From positions 682,001 to 746,000 of the forward strand of contig NW_024881501.1 in NCBI RefSeq assembly GCF_019059575.1: a stretch of DNA of 64,000 bases, read 5' to 3'. Below are positions 1-13,000 of this stretch, piece after piece. Source of the DNA: Amphibalanus amphitrite (lineage: Eukaryota; Arthropoda; Thecostraca; Balanomorpha; Balanidae). The position numbers and the translations under genes are program-made. How positions within the stretch are numbered: the stretch's first letter is position 1; each line of letters starts with the position of its first letter. The notes under the pieces are model-generated. The model was not told where the DNA came from, did no database searches, and saw nothing but the letters and a program-made list of their open reading frames with translations.

Positions 1-3000
1 TCTGACTCTGTCCGGCGGTACCTACTGTGGCTCTGACCCTGTCCGGCGGTACCTACTGTGGCTCTGACCCTGTCCTCGCTCTCGGTCTGTGGTGGCGGTA
101 CTCTGACTGTACGCCACTGACTCTGTCCGGCGGTACTGTGACTCTGACTCTGTCCCCGCTCTCGGTCTGTCGGCAGACACGGCCCCCGCGAGGGTCTGGT
201 GGTACTGTGACTCTGACTCTGTCCCCGCTCTCGGTCTGTGGTGGCGGTACTCTGACTGTACGCCACTGACTCTGTCCGGCGGTACTGTGACTGACCCTGT
301 CCCCGCTCTCGGTCTGTCGGCAGACACGGCCCCCTCTGACCCTGTCCCCGCTCTCGGTCTGTCGGCAGACACGGCCCCCTCTGACTCTGTCCCCGCTCTC
401 GGTCTGTCGGCAGACACGGCCCCCTCTGACTCTGTACCCGCTCTCGGTCTGTCGGCAGACACGGCCCCCGCGAGGGTCTGGTGGTACTGTGACTCTGACT
501 CTGTCCCCGCTCTCGGTCTGTCGGCAGACACGGCCCCCTCTGACTCTGTACCCGCTCTCGGTCTGTCGGCAGACACGGCCCCCGCGAGGGTCTGGTGGTA
601 CTGTGACTCTGACTCTGTCCCCGCTCTCGGTCTGTCGGCAGACACGGCCCCCTCTGACTCTGTTCCCTCTCGGTCTGTCGGCAGACACGGCCCCCGCGAG
701 GGTCTGGTGGTACTGTGGCTCTGACTCTGTCCGGCGGTACTGTGACTCTGACTCTGTCCGGCGGTACCTACTGTGACTCTGACTCTGTCCCTGCTCTCGG
801 TCTGTCGGCAGACACGGCCCCCGCGAGGGTCTGGTGGTACTGTGACTCTGACTGTCCCCGCTCTCGGTCTGTCGGCAGACACGGCCCCCGCGAGGGTCTG
901 GTGGTACTGTGACTCTGACTCTGTCCCCGCTCTCGGTCTGTCGGCAGACACGGCCCCCGCGAGGGTCTGGTGGTACTGTGACTCTGACCCTGTCCCCGCT
1001 CTCGGTCTGTCGGCAGACACGGCCCCCTCTGACTGTCCCCGCTCTCGGTCTGTCGGCAGACACGGCCCCCTCTGACTCTGTCCCCGCTCTCGGTCTGTCG
1101 GCAGACACGGCCCCCTCTGACCCTGTCCCCGCTCTCGGTCTGTCGGCAGACACGGCCCCCTCTGACCCTGTCCCCGCTCTCGGTCTGTCGGCAGACACGG
1201 CCCCCGCGAGGGTCTGGTGGTACTGTGGCTCTGACCCTGTCCCCGCTCTCGGTCTGTCGGCAGACACGGCCCCCTCTGACTCTGTCCCCGCTCTCGGTCT
1301 GTCGGCAGACACGGCCCCCGCGAGGGTCTGGTGGTACTGTGGCTCTGACCCTGTCCCCGCTCTCGGTCTGTCGGCAGACACGGCCCCCTCTGACTCTGTT
1401 CCCGCTCTCGGTCTGTCGGCAGACACGGCCCCCGCGAGGGTCTGGTGGTACTGTGACTCTGACTCTGTCCCCGCTCTCGGTCTGTCGGCAGACACGGCCC
1501 CCTCTGACCCTGTCCCCGCTCTCGGTCTGTCGGCAGACACGGCCCCCTCTGACTCTGTCCCCGCTCTCGGTCTGTCGGCAGACACGGCCCCCTCTGACCC
1601 TGTCCCCGCTCTCGGTCTGTCGGCAGACACGGCCCCCGCGAGGGTCTGGTGGTACTGTGGCTCTGACTCTGTCCCCGCTCTCGGTCTGTCGGCAGACACG
1701 GCCCCCTCTGACCCTGTCCCCGCTCTCGGTCTGTCGGCAGACACGGCCCCCGCGAGGGTCTGGCGGTACTGTGACTCTGACCCTGTCCCCGCTCTCGGTC
1801 TGTCGGCAGACACGGACCCCTCTGACTCTGTCCCCGCTCTCGGTCTGTCGGCAGACACGGCCCCCTCTGACCCTGTCCCCGCTCTCGGTCTGTCGGCAGA
1901 CACGGCCCCCTCTGACCCTGTCCCCGCTCTCGGTCTGTCGGCAGACACGGCCCCCTCTGACCCTGTCCCCGCTCTCGGTCTGTCGGCAGACACGGCCCCC
2001 TCTGACCCTGTCCCCGCTCTCGGTCTGTCGGCAGACACGGCCCCCTCTGACTCTGTCCCCGCTCTCGGTCTGTCGGCAGACACGGCCCCCTCTGACTCTG
2101 TCCCCGCTCTCGGTCTGTCGGCAGACACGGCCCCCTCTGACCCTGTCCCCGCTCTCGGTCTGTCGGCAGACACGGCCCCCGCGAGGGTCTGGTGGTACTG
2201 TGGCTCTGACCCTGTCCCCGCTCTCGGTCTGTCGGCAGACACGGCCCCCTCTGACTCTGTCCCCGCTCTCGGTCTGTCGGCAGACACGGCCCCCGCGAGG
2301 GTCTGGTGGTACTGTGACTCTGACTCTGTCCCCGCTCTCGGTCTGTCGGCAGACACGGCCCCCTCTGACCCTGTCCCCGCTCTCGGTCTGTCGGCAGACA
2401 CGGCCCCCTCTGACTCTGTCCCCGCTCTCGGTCTATCGGCAGACACGGCCCCCGCGAGGGTCTGGCGGTACTGTGACTCTGACTCTGTCCCCGCTCTCGG
2501 TCTGTCGGCAGACACGCCCCCCTCTGACTCTGTCCCCGCTCTCGGTCTGTCGGCAGACACGGCCCCCGCGAGGGTCTGGTGGTACTGTGGCTCTGACCCT
2601 GTCCCCGCTCTCGGTCTGTCGGCAGACACGGCCCCCTCTGACTCTGTCCCCGCTCTCGGTCTATCGGCAGACACGGCCCCCTCTGACCCTGTCCCCGCTC
2701 TCGGTCTGTCGGCAGACACGGCCCCCTCTGACCCTGTCCCCGCTCTCGGTCTGTCGGCAGACACGGCCCCCTCTGACTCTGTTCCCGCTCTCGGTCTGTC
2801 GGCAGACACGGCCCCCGCGAGGGTCTGGTGGTACTGTGGCTCTGACTCTGTCCCCGCTCTCGGTCTGTCGGCAGACACGGCCCCCGCGAGGGTCTGGTGG
2901 TACTGTGGCTCTGACTCTGTCCCCGCTCTCGGTCTGTCGGCAGACACGGCCCCCGCGAGGGTCTGGTGGTACTGTGGCTCTGACTCTGTCCCCGCTCTCG

Positions 3001-3803
3001 GTCTGTCGGCAGACACGGCCTCCGCGAGGGTCTGGTGGTACTGTGGCTCTGACTCTGTCCCCGCTCTCGGTCTGTCGGCAGACACGGCCCCCTCTGACTC
3101 TGTCCCCGCTCTCGGTCTGTCGGCAGACACGGCCCCCTCTGACCCTGTCCCCGCTCTCGGTCTGTCGGCAGACACGGCCCCCTCTGACTCTGTCCCCGCT
3201 CTCGGTCTGTCGGCAGACACGGCCCCCTCTGACTCTGTCCCCGCTCTCGGTCTGTCGGCAGACACGGCCCCCTCTGACTCTGTCCCCGCTCTCGGTCTGT
3301 CGGCAGACACGGCCCCCTCTGACTCTGTCCCCGCTCTCGGTCTGTCGGCAGACACGGCCCCCTCTGACTCTGTCCCCGCTCTCGGTCTGTCGGCAGACAC
3401 GGCCCCCTCTGACCCTGTCCCCGCTCTCGGTCTGTCGGCAGACACGGCCCCCTCTGACTCTGTCCCCGCTCTCGGTCTGTCGGCAGACACGGCCCCCTCT
3501 GACCCTGTCCCCGCTCTCGGTCTGTCGGCAGACACGGCCCCCTCTGACTCTGTCCCCGCTCTCGGTCTGTCGGCAGACACGGCCCCCTCTGACTCTGTCC
3601 CCGCTCTCGGTCTGTCGGCAGACACGGCCCCCGCGAGGGTCTGGTGGTACTGTGACTCTGACTCTGTCCCCGCTCTCGGTCTGTCGGCAGACACGGCCCC
3701 CTCTGACCCTGTCCCCGCTCTCGGTCTGTCGGCAGACACGGCCCCCTCTGACCCTGTCCCCGCTCTCGGTCTGTCGGCAGACACGGCCCCCGCGAGGGTC
3801 TGG
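1..3803. repeat. 45/69-bp minisatellite built from a PAN2 3' splice junction
   Basis: Tandem units of 45 bp, some carrying a further 24 bp (69 bp), run from the left edge into the PAN2 exon. A unit holds CTGAC (a branch-point-like sequence), a pyrimidine-rich stretch, GTCTGTCGGCAG, then ACACGGCCCC. Long units continue with CGCGAGGGTCTGG. The same order occurs at the real acceptor (CAG at 3778-3780) and the first 23 exon bases. I estimate about 70 units. The first 800 bp contain more variant and truncated units. Unit lengths divisible by three and free of stops in two forward frames, and on the other strand, give long open frames that are not genes. The left end of the array is outside the window. 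Confidence 0.95.
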
Positions 3804-4002
3804 CGTTTATCGACGACTACATTTCCACCCAGGAGCAGGTGTTTGACTACCTTACCAAGTTTTCGGGCATCAAGCCGGGCGACCTGGACGCCAACTTCAC
3901 CTCCAAGCACCTGACCACGCTGAAGTCGACCTATCTGAAGCTGCGCTTCCTGGTCGACAGCGGCGTGAAGTTTGTCGGACACGGCCTGAAAAACGACTTC
4001 AG
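3781..4002 (+). CDS. PAN2: PAN2 coding exon (ExoII part of the nuclease domain)
   Basis: The exon starts after the CAG ending at 3780. One base completes a split codon, then the frame reads [15 protein letters not shown] and runs to GHGLKNDF. The GPxEG spacing before FIDDYIS fits animal PAN2, which is why 3781 is preferred over the AG at 3795-3796. The exon ends in AG at 4002, phase 2, before the donor GTGCGC; the next exon supplies the third base of the Arg codon. The first 23 bases of this exon also occur in the upstream minisatellite units. No stop occurs in this frame before the donor. Confidence 0.92.
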
Positions 4003-7000
4003 GTGCGCCGGTTAAGCAGTCAGTCCGAGCCGCAGCGCCGGGGCGTTCCACGACAGATCGACCCAAAAATCGCAAAATAACACCCTTCCTCTCACATTTT
4101 GATAGCGTTTCGTCTATTGGGTTATCTTACCCGGCGATTTGTGTTGACATTTTCAACCGCATCCCGACATACTTTGGGAGATATTGTCCCAGGCAACTTC
4201 ATGACGACCTTAAAAACTATAAATTTCATCGGCAGATATTTATAGTTTTTTTTTTTTCAAAAGGAATTTGGTTCCAAGTAGCTTTTTGGACTTTGCAAGT
4301 GCTTTAGCCAGTAAAGTGGCAACAACTGAACCTGAGAAAATCGAACGTTGCCAAAATTATGCATGTGAATTATTCCCGATAAATTCTATGCGTGCGTTTT
4401 GGGCTATAGGTCGTTTTCTTTTTCTTCTAAGTTCGACCCTCGACGTAAAGGTTTCTCGAACACAGCACGAGAATTGCTAGCTGATTACTGAGAAAACTGG
4501 TTGGCGTACACGGCTCACATTGATTTCGCAGACGATCAACTTTTGTCAAAATTATTTTTACCTGGCTTGTATTTCCCAGGCTCTCAGCTCGTAGTTGCCT
4601 TTGTTTACAACTTCACAGGTAACCGCAGGTTGTTTGAAATAGGCAACACTATTCGTTAGAATTGTGTTTTCTATTGATACGGTATGTCTAAAAAGTATGT
4701 CCCCTGGCTCTCCCACGGTAGGCGAATCGGGAACTTGGCTGAATCCGCCACCGAGGTAGGGAGGGTCGGAAAGGGGAAGCCGGGCTCCCTCGCTGACCTC
4801 CGTCCTGCCCTCAGGCGAGGACCGATTTCCTCGGCCCGTAGCGGCCGAGCGGTGAAGCCGAGCTCGCGGGGCGCGACTCCATTGGTCCAGTGTTATAAAT
4901 GGTGTGCTATTCTTTTCACGGCATTAGGTAATATTGATAGTGATACCAACAGTCGATGTGGTGAAATATGTACAGTCCAAAACAAACGAAAACACAACTG
5001 TTTCAAAATACGCCCTCCCATTTCAATAAAGCCGCCCATTTCTATACAGTGTGTAGTTTCTTAGGACTTAAAATGCCAAAACGAAGATATTATATACCCA
5101 ACTTTGTTAAATCGGCCGCTAGGATCCCGTCAATATACGAAGGACTTAACCCTCTCGTGTATTAATGTTTTGCCAGTCGCGAACATATAGGGGGATCCCC
5201 CTTGCCGTTTACCCCTCATCGAGCCAGAGCTTCGTGGAAAAAAGGAGAGTGTTGCCCGTGACGAGAGGAAGCCGATGCTGCCCAATTTTTAGGTCTAGAT
5301 CATTGTTTGACCTTCCAGCCCCCCCCCCCCCCCCCAGTGAGGCGTGGCTTAATAAGAGTGACTAACGAATAACGACTATTGGAAGGTTATCGGAGGGTTT
5401 TAACACAAATTTGACTTTGAACCCCCCCCCCCATATCCCAAATATCTGGCGATGCCTACACTAACGCTCAGCTGGCCGTGTTTCAGGGTGATCAATCTGA
5501 CGGTGCCACCGGACCAGGTCATCGACACGGTCCACCTGTTCCACCGCTCCCACCAGAGGATGGTCTCGCTGCGCTTTCTGGCCTGGCACTTCCTAAGTGA
5601 GTGGCGCCGACAGCCAGCCGATGCCTCGCCTCGGCCCACTCACCAACGGGCCATGAGGCACAACCCACGGAACGGAAACATAACGGCACATGTCCGTGTC
5701 CGTGTGCCGCCTGTGACCGGTGTCCGTGTCCGTGTGCCGCCTGTGACCGTTGTCCGTGTGCCGCCTGTGACCGGTGTCTGTGTCCGTGTGCCGCCTGTGA
5801 CCGGTGTCCGTGTCCGTGTGCCGCCTGTGACCGTTGTCCGTGTGCCGCCTGTGACCGGTGTCTGTGTCCGTGTGCCGCCTGTGACCGGTGTCTGTGTCCG
5901 TGTGCCGCCTGTGACCGGTGTCTGTATGCCGCCTGTGACCGGTGTCTGTGTCCGTGTGCCGCCTGTGACCGGTGTCTGTGTCCGTGTGCCGCCTGTGACC
6001 GGTGTCTGTGTGCCGCCTGTGACCGGTGTCTGTGTCCGTGTGCCGCTTGTGACCGGTGTCTGTGTCCGTGTGCCGCCTGTGACCGGTGTCTGTGTCCGTG
6101 TGCCGCCTGTGACCGGTGTCCATGTCCGTGGGCCGCCTGTGACCGGTGTCTGTGTCGGTGTGCCGCCTGTGACCGGTGTCGGTGTGCCGCCTGTGACCGG
6201 TGTCTGTGTCGGTGTGCCGCCTGTGACCGGTGTCCGTGTCCGTGTGCCGCCTGTGACCGGTGTCTGTGTCCGTGTGCCGCCTGTGACCGGTGTCTGTGTC
6301 CGTGTGCCGCCTGTGACCGGTGTCCATGTCCGTGGGCCGCCTGTGACCGGTGTCTGTGTCGGTGTGCCGCCTGTGACCGGTGTCGGTGTGCCGCCTGTGA
6401 CCGGTGTCTGTGTCGGTGTGCCGCCTGTGACCGGTGTCCGTGTCCGTGTGCCGCCTGTGACCGGTGTCTGTGTCGGTGTGCCGCCTGTGACCGGTGTCGG
6501 TGTGCCGCCTGTGACCGGTGTCGGTGTGCCGCCTGTGACCGGTGTCTGTGTCGGTGTGCCGCCTGTGACCGGTGTCTGTGTCGGTGTGCCGCCTGTGACC
6601 GGTGTCCGTGTCCGTGTGCCGCCTGTGACCGGTGTCTGTGTCCGTGTGCCGCCTGTGACCGGTGTCTGTGTCCGTGTGCCGCCTGTGACCGGTGTCTGTG
6701 TCCGTGTGCCGCCTGTGACCGGTATCTGTGTCCGTGTGCCGCCTGTGACCGGTATCTGTGTCCGTGTGCCGCCTGTGACCGTTGTCGGTATGCCGCCTGT
6801 GACTGGTGTCTGTGTCTGTGTCCGCCTGTGACCGGTGTCTGTGTCGGTGTGCCGCCTGTGACCGGTGTCTGTGTCTGTGTGCCACCTGTGACCGGTGTCC
6901 GTGTGCCGCCTGTGACCGGTGTCTGTGTCCGTGTGCCGCTTGTGACCGGTGTCCGTGTCCGTGTGCCGCCTGTGACCGGTGTCTGTGTCTGTGTGCCGCC

Positions 7001-10000
7001 TGTGACCGGTGTCTGTGTCTGTGTGCCGCCTGTGACCGGTGTATGTGTGCCGCCTGTGACCGGTGTCTGTGTCCGTGTGCCGCCTGTGACCGGTATCTGT
7101 GTCCGTGTGCCGCCTGTGACCGGTGTCTGTGTCCGTGTGCCGCCTGTGACCAGTGTCTGTGTCCGTGTGCCGCCTGTGACCGGTGTCTGTGTGCCGCCTG
7201 TGACCGGTGTCCGTGTCCGTGTGCCGCCTGTGACCGGTGTCTGTGTCCGTGTGCCGCTTGTGACCGGTGTCTGTGTCCGTGTGCCGCCTTTGACCGGTGT
7301 CTGTGTCCGTGTGCCGCCTGTGACCGGTGTCTGTGTCCGTGTGCCGCCTGTGACCGGTGTCTGGTCCGTGTGCCGCCTGTGACCGGTGTCTGTGTCCGTG
7401 TGCCGCCTGTGACCGGTGTCCGTGTCTGTGTGCCGCCTGTGACCGCTGTCGGTATGCCGCCTGTGACCGGTGTTTGTGTTCGTGTGCCGCCTGTGACCGG
7501 TGTCCGTGTGCCGCCTGTGACCGGTGTCTGTGTCCGTGTGCCGCCTGTGACCGGTGTCTGTGTCGGTGTGCCGCCTGTGACCGGTGTCCGTGTCTGTGTG
7601 CCGCCTGTGACCGGTGTCTGTGTCCGTGTGCCGCCTGTGACCGGTGTCTGTGTCCGTGTGCCGCCTGTGACCGGTGTATGTGTGCCGCCTGTGACCGGTG
7701 TCTGTGTTCGTGTGCCGCCTGTGACCGGTGTCGGTGTGCCGCCTGTGACCGGTGTCTGTGTTCGTGTGCCGCCTGTGACCGGTGCCCGTGTGCCGCCTGT
7801 GACCGGTGTCTGTGTCTGTGTGCCGCCTGTGACCGGTGTCTGTGTCCGTGTGCCGCCTGTGACCGGTGTCCGTGTCTGTGTGCCGCCTGTGACCGTTGTC
7901 GGTATGCCGCCTGTGACCGGTGTCTGTGTCCGTGTGCCGCCTGTGACCGGTGTCCGTATGCCGCCTGTGACCGGTGTCTGTGTCCGTGTGCCGCCTGTGA
8001 CCGGTGTCTGTGTCCGTGCGCCGCCTGTGACCGGTGTCTGTGTCTGTGTGCCGCCTGTGACCGGTGCCCGTGCGCCGCCTGTGACCGGTGTCTGTGCCCG
8101 TGTCCCGCCTGTGACCGGTGTCTGTGTCCGTGCCCCGCCTGTGACCGGTGTCTGTGTCCGCGTGCCGCCTGTGACCGGTGTCCGTGTCTGTGTGCCGCCT
8201 GTGACCGGTGTATGTGTCCGTGTGCCGCCTGTGACCGGTGTCTGTGTCCGTGTGCCGCCTGTGACCGGTGTCCGTGTGCCGCCTGTGACCGGTGTCTGTG
8301 TCCGTGTGCCGCCTGTGACCGGTGTCCGTGGGCCGCCTGTGACCGGTGTCTGTGTCCGTGTGCCGCTTGTGACCGGTGTCTGTGTCCGTGTGCCGCCTTT
8401 GACCGGTGTCTGTGTCCGTGTGCCGCCTGTGACCGGTGTCTGTGTCCGTGTGCCGCCTGTGACCGGTGTCCGTGTCTGTGTGCCGCCTGTGAACGTTGTC
8501 GGTATGCCGCCTGTGACCGGTGTTTGTGTCCGTGTGCCGCCTGTGACCGGTGTCTGTGTTCGTGTGCCGCCTGTGACCGGTGCCCGTGGGCCGCCTGTGA
8601 CCGGTGTCTGTGTCCGTGTGCCGCCTGTGACCGGTGTCCGTGTGCCGCCTGTGACCGGTGTCTGTGTGCCGCCTGTGACCGTTGTCGGTGTGCCGCGTGT
8701 GACCGGTGTCCGTGTGCCGCCTGTGACCGGTGTCTGTGTCCGTGTGCCGCCCGTGACCGGTGTCTGTGTCCGTGTGCCGCCTGTGACCGGTGTCTGTGTC
8801 GGTGTGCCGCCTGTGACCGGTGTCTGTGTCTGTGTGCCGCTTGTGACCGGTGCCTGTGTGCCGCCTGTGACCGGTGTCTGTGTGCCGCCTGTGACCGGTG
8901 TCTGTATGCCGCCTGTGACCGGTGTCTGTGTCCGTGTGCCGCCTGTGACCGGTGTCTGTGTCCGTGTGCCGCCTGTGACCGGTGTCTGTGTCGGTGTGCC
9001 GCCTGTGACCGGTGTCTGTGTCCGTGTGCCGCCTGTGACCGGTGTCCGTGTCCGTGTGCCGCCTGTGACCGGTGTCTGTGTCCGTGTGCCGCCTGTGACC
9101 GGTGTCTGTGTCCGTGTGCCGCCTGTGACCGGTGTCTGTGTCCGTGTGCCGCCTGTGACCGGTATCTGTGTCCGTGTGCCGCCTGTGACCGGTATCTGTG
9201 TCCGTGTGCCGCCTGTGACCGTTGTCGGTATGCCGCCTGTGACTGGTGTCTGTGTCTGTGTCCGCCTGTGACCGGTGTCTGTGTCGGTGTGCCGCCTGTG
9301 ACCGGTGTCTGTGTCTGTGTGCCACCTGTGACCGGTGTCCGTGTGCCGCCTGTGACCGGTGTCTGTGTCCGTGTGCCGCTTGTGACCGGTGTCCGTGTCC
9401 GTGTGCCGCCTGTGACCGGTGTCTGTGTCTGTGTGCCGCCTGTGACCGGTGTCTGTGTCTGTGTGCCGCCTGTGACCGGTGTATGTGTGCCGCCTGTGAC
9501 CGGTGTCTGTGTCCGTGTGCCGCCTGTGACCGGTGTCCGTGTGCCGCCTGTGACCGGTGTCTGTGTTCGTGTGCCGCCTGTGACCGGTGCCCGTGTGCCG
9601 CCTGTGACCGGTGTCTGTGTCTGTGTGCCGCCTGTGACCGGTGTCTGTGTCCGTGTGCCGCCTGTGACCGGTGTCCGTGTCTGTGTGCCGCCTGTGACCG
9701 TTGTCGGTATGCCGCCTGTGACCGGTGTCTGTGTCCGTGTGCCGCCTGTGACCGGTGTCTGTGTCCGTGCGCCGCCTGTGACCGGTGTCTGTGTCTGTGT
9801 GCCGCCTGTGACCGGTGCCCGTGCGCCGCCTGTGACCGGTGTCTGTGCCCGTGTCCCGCCTGTGACCGGTGTCTGTGTCCGTGCCCCGCCTGTGACCGGT
9901 GTCTGTGTCCGCGTGCCGCCTGTGACCGGTGTCCGTGTCTGTGTGCCGCCTGTGACCGGTGTATGTGTCCGTGTGCCGCCTGTGACCGGTGTCTGTGTCC

Positions 10001-13000
10001 GTGTGCCGCCTGTGACCGGTGTCCGTGTGCCGCCTGTGACCGGTGTCTGTGTCCGTGTGCCGCCTGTGACCGGTGTCCGTGGGCCGCCTGTGACCGGTGT
10101 CTGTGTCCGTGTGCCGCTTGTGACCGGTGTCTGTGTCCGTGTGCCGCCTTTGACCGGTGTCTGTGTCCGTGTGCCGCCTGTGACCGGTGTCTGTGTCCGT
10201 GTGCCGCCTGTGACCGGTGTCCGTGTCTGTGTGCCGCCTGTGAACGTTGTCGGTATGCCGCCTGTGACCGGTGTTTGTGTCCGTGTGCCGCCTGTGACCG
10301 GTGTCTGTGTTCGTGTGCCGCCTGTGACCGGTGCCCGTGGGCCGCCTGTGACCGGTGTCTGTGTCCGTGTGCCGCCTGTGACCGGTGTCCGTGTGCCGCC
10401 TGTGACCGGTGTCTGTGTGCCGCCTGTGACCGTTGTCGGTGTGCCGCGTGTGACCGGTGTCCGTGTGCCGCCTGTGACCGGTGTCTGTGTCCGTGTGCCG
10501 CCCGTGACCGGTGTCTGTGTCCGTGTGCCGCCTGTGACCGGTGTCTGTGTCCGTGTTCCGCCTGTGACCGGTGTCTGTGTCCGTGTGCCGCCTGTGACCG
10601 GTGTCTGTGTCGGTGTGCCGCCTGTGACCGGTGTCTGTGTCTGTGTGCCGCTTGTGACCGGTGCCTGTGTGCCGCCTGTGACCGGTGTCTGTGTGCCGCC
10701 TGTGACCGGTGTCTGTATGCCGCCTGTGACCGGTGTCTGTGTCCGTGTGCCGCCTGTGACCGGTGTCTGTGTCCGTGTGCCGCCTGTGACCGGTGTCTGT
10801 GTCGGTGTGCCGCCTGTGACCGGTGTCTGTGTCCGTGTGCCGCCTGTGACCGGTGTCTGTGTCCGTGTGCCGCTTGTGACCGGTGTCTGTGTCGGTGTGC
10901 CGCCTGTGACCGGTGTCTGTGTCGGTGTGCCGCCTGTGACCGGTGTCTGTGTCCGTGTGCCGCCTGTGACCGGTGTCTGTGTCCGTGCCCCGCCTGTGAC
11001 CGGTGTCTGTGTCGGTGTGCCGCCTGTGACCGGTGTCCGTGTCTGTGTGCCGCCTGTGACCGCTGTCGGTATGCCGCCTGTGACCGGTGTTTGTGTTCGT
11101 GTGCCGCCTGTGACCGGTGTCCGTGTGCCGCCTGTGACCGGTGTCTGTGTTCGTGTGCCGCCTGTGACCGGTGCCCGTGTGCCGCCTGTGACCGGTGTCT
11201 GTGTCTGTGTGCCGCCTGTGACCGGTGTCTGTGTCCGTGTGCCGCCTGTGACCGGTGTCCGTGTCTGTGTGCCGCCTGTGACCGTTGTCGGTATGCCGCC
11301 TGTGACCGGTGTCTGTGTCCGTGTGCCGCCTGTGACCGGTGTCCGTATGCCGCCTGTGACCGGTGTCTGTGTCCGTGTGCCGCCTGTGACCGGTGTCTGT
11401 GTCCGTGCGCCGCCTGTGACCGGTGTCTGTGTCTGTGTGCCGCCTGTGACCGGTGCCCGTGCGCCGCCTGTGACCGGTGTCTGTGCCCGTGTCCCGCCTG
11501 TGACCGGTGTCTGTGTCCGTGCCCCGCCTGTGACCGGTGTCTGTGTCCGCGTGCCGCCTGTGACCGGTGTCCGTGTCTGTGTGCCGCCTGTGACCGGTGT
11601 ATGTGTCCGTGTGCCGCCTGTGACCGGTGTCTGTGTCCGTGTGCCGCCTTTGACCGGTGTCTGTGTTCGTGTGCCGCCTGTGACCGGTGTCTGTGTCCGT
11701 GTGCCGCCTGTGACCGGTGTCCGTGTCTGTGTGCCGCCTGTGACCGTTGTCGGTATGCCGCCTGTGACCGGTGTTTGTGTCCGTGTGCCGCCTGTGACCG
11801 GTGTCTGTGTTCGTGTGCCGCCTGTGACCGGTGCCCGTGGGCCGCCTGTGACCGGTGTCTGTGTCCGTGTGCCGCCTGTGACCGGTGTCCGTGTGCCGCC
11901 TGTGACCGGTGTCTGTGTGCCGCCTGTGACCGTTGTCGGTGTGCCGCGTGTGACCGGTGTCCGTGTGCCGCCTGTGACCGGTGTCTGTGTCCGTGTGCCG
12001 CCTGTGACCGGTGTCTGTGTCCGTGTGCCGCCTGTGACCGGTGTCTGTGTCCGTGTTCCGCCTGTGACCGGTGTCTGTGTCCGTGTGCCGCCTGTGACCG
12101 GTGTCTGTGTCGGTGTGCCGCCTGTGACCGGTGTCTGTGTCTGTGTGCCGCTTGTGACCGGTGCCTGTGTGCCGCCTGTGACCGGTGTCTGTGTCTGTGT
12201 GCCGCCTGAGACCGGTGTCTGTGTCCGTGTGCCGCCTGTGACCGGTGTCTGTGTCCGTGTGCCGCCTTTGACCGTTGTCGGTATGCCGCCTGTGACCGGT
12301 GTCTGTCCGTGTGCCGCTTGTGACCGGTGTCTGTGTCTGTGTGCCGCCTGTGACCGGTGTCTGTGTCTGTGTGCCGCCTGTGACCGGTGTCCGTGTGCCG
12401 CCTGTGACCGGTGTCTGTGTCCGTGTGCCGCCTGTGACCGGTGCCCGTGTGCCGCCTGTGACCGGTGTATGTGTCTGTGTGCCGCCTGTGACCGGTGTCT
12501 GTGTCTGTGTGCCGCCTGTGACCGGTGTCTGTATCGGTGTGCCGCCTGTGACCGGTGTCTGTGTCCGTGTGCCGCCTGTGACCGGTGTCTGTGTCCGTGT
12601 GCCGCCTGTGACCGGTGTCTGTGTCCGTGTGCCGCCTGTGACCGGTGTCTGTGTGCCGCCTGTGACCGGTGTCTGTGTCCGTGTGCCGCCTGTGACCGGT
12701 GTCTGTGTGCCGCCTGTGACCGGTGTCTGTGTGCCGCCTGTGACCGGTGTCTGTGTCCGTGTGCCGCCTGTGACCGGTGTCTGTGTCCGTGTGCCGCCTG
12801 TGACCGGTGTCTGTGTCCGTGTGCCGCCTGTGACCGGTGTCTGTATGCCGCCTGTGACCGGTGTCTGTGTCCGTGTGCCGCCTGTGACCGGTGTCTGTGT
12901 CCGTGTGCCGCCTGTGACCGGTGTCTGTGTCGGTGTGCCGCCTGTGACCGGTGTCTGTGTCCGTGTGCCGCCTGTGACCGGTGTCTGTGTCCGTGTGCCG

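Noticed and set aside
3797..3802. AG at 3795-3796 as the PAN2 exon acceptor
   Set aside because: It lacks a pyrimidine tract directly before it. The AG at 3779-3780 has one and adds GPREG, which fits the PAN2 family before FIDDY.
53..4075. A minus-strand open frame of 1340 codons and plus-strand frames of 1001 and 873 codons over the first array
   Set aside because: They are translations of a 45/69-bp repeat whose units are multiples of three and lack stops in those frames. They run across the PAN2 exon in the wrong frame or strand, and no family matches.
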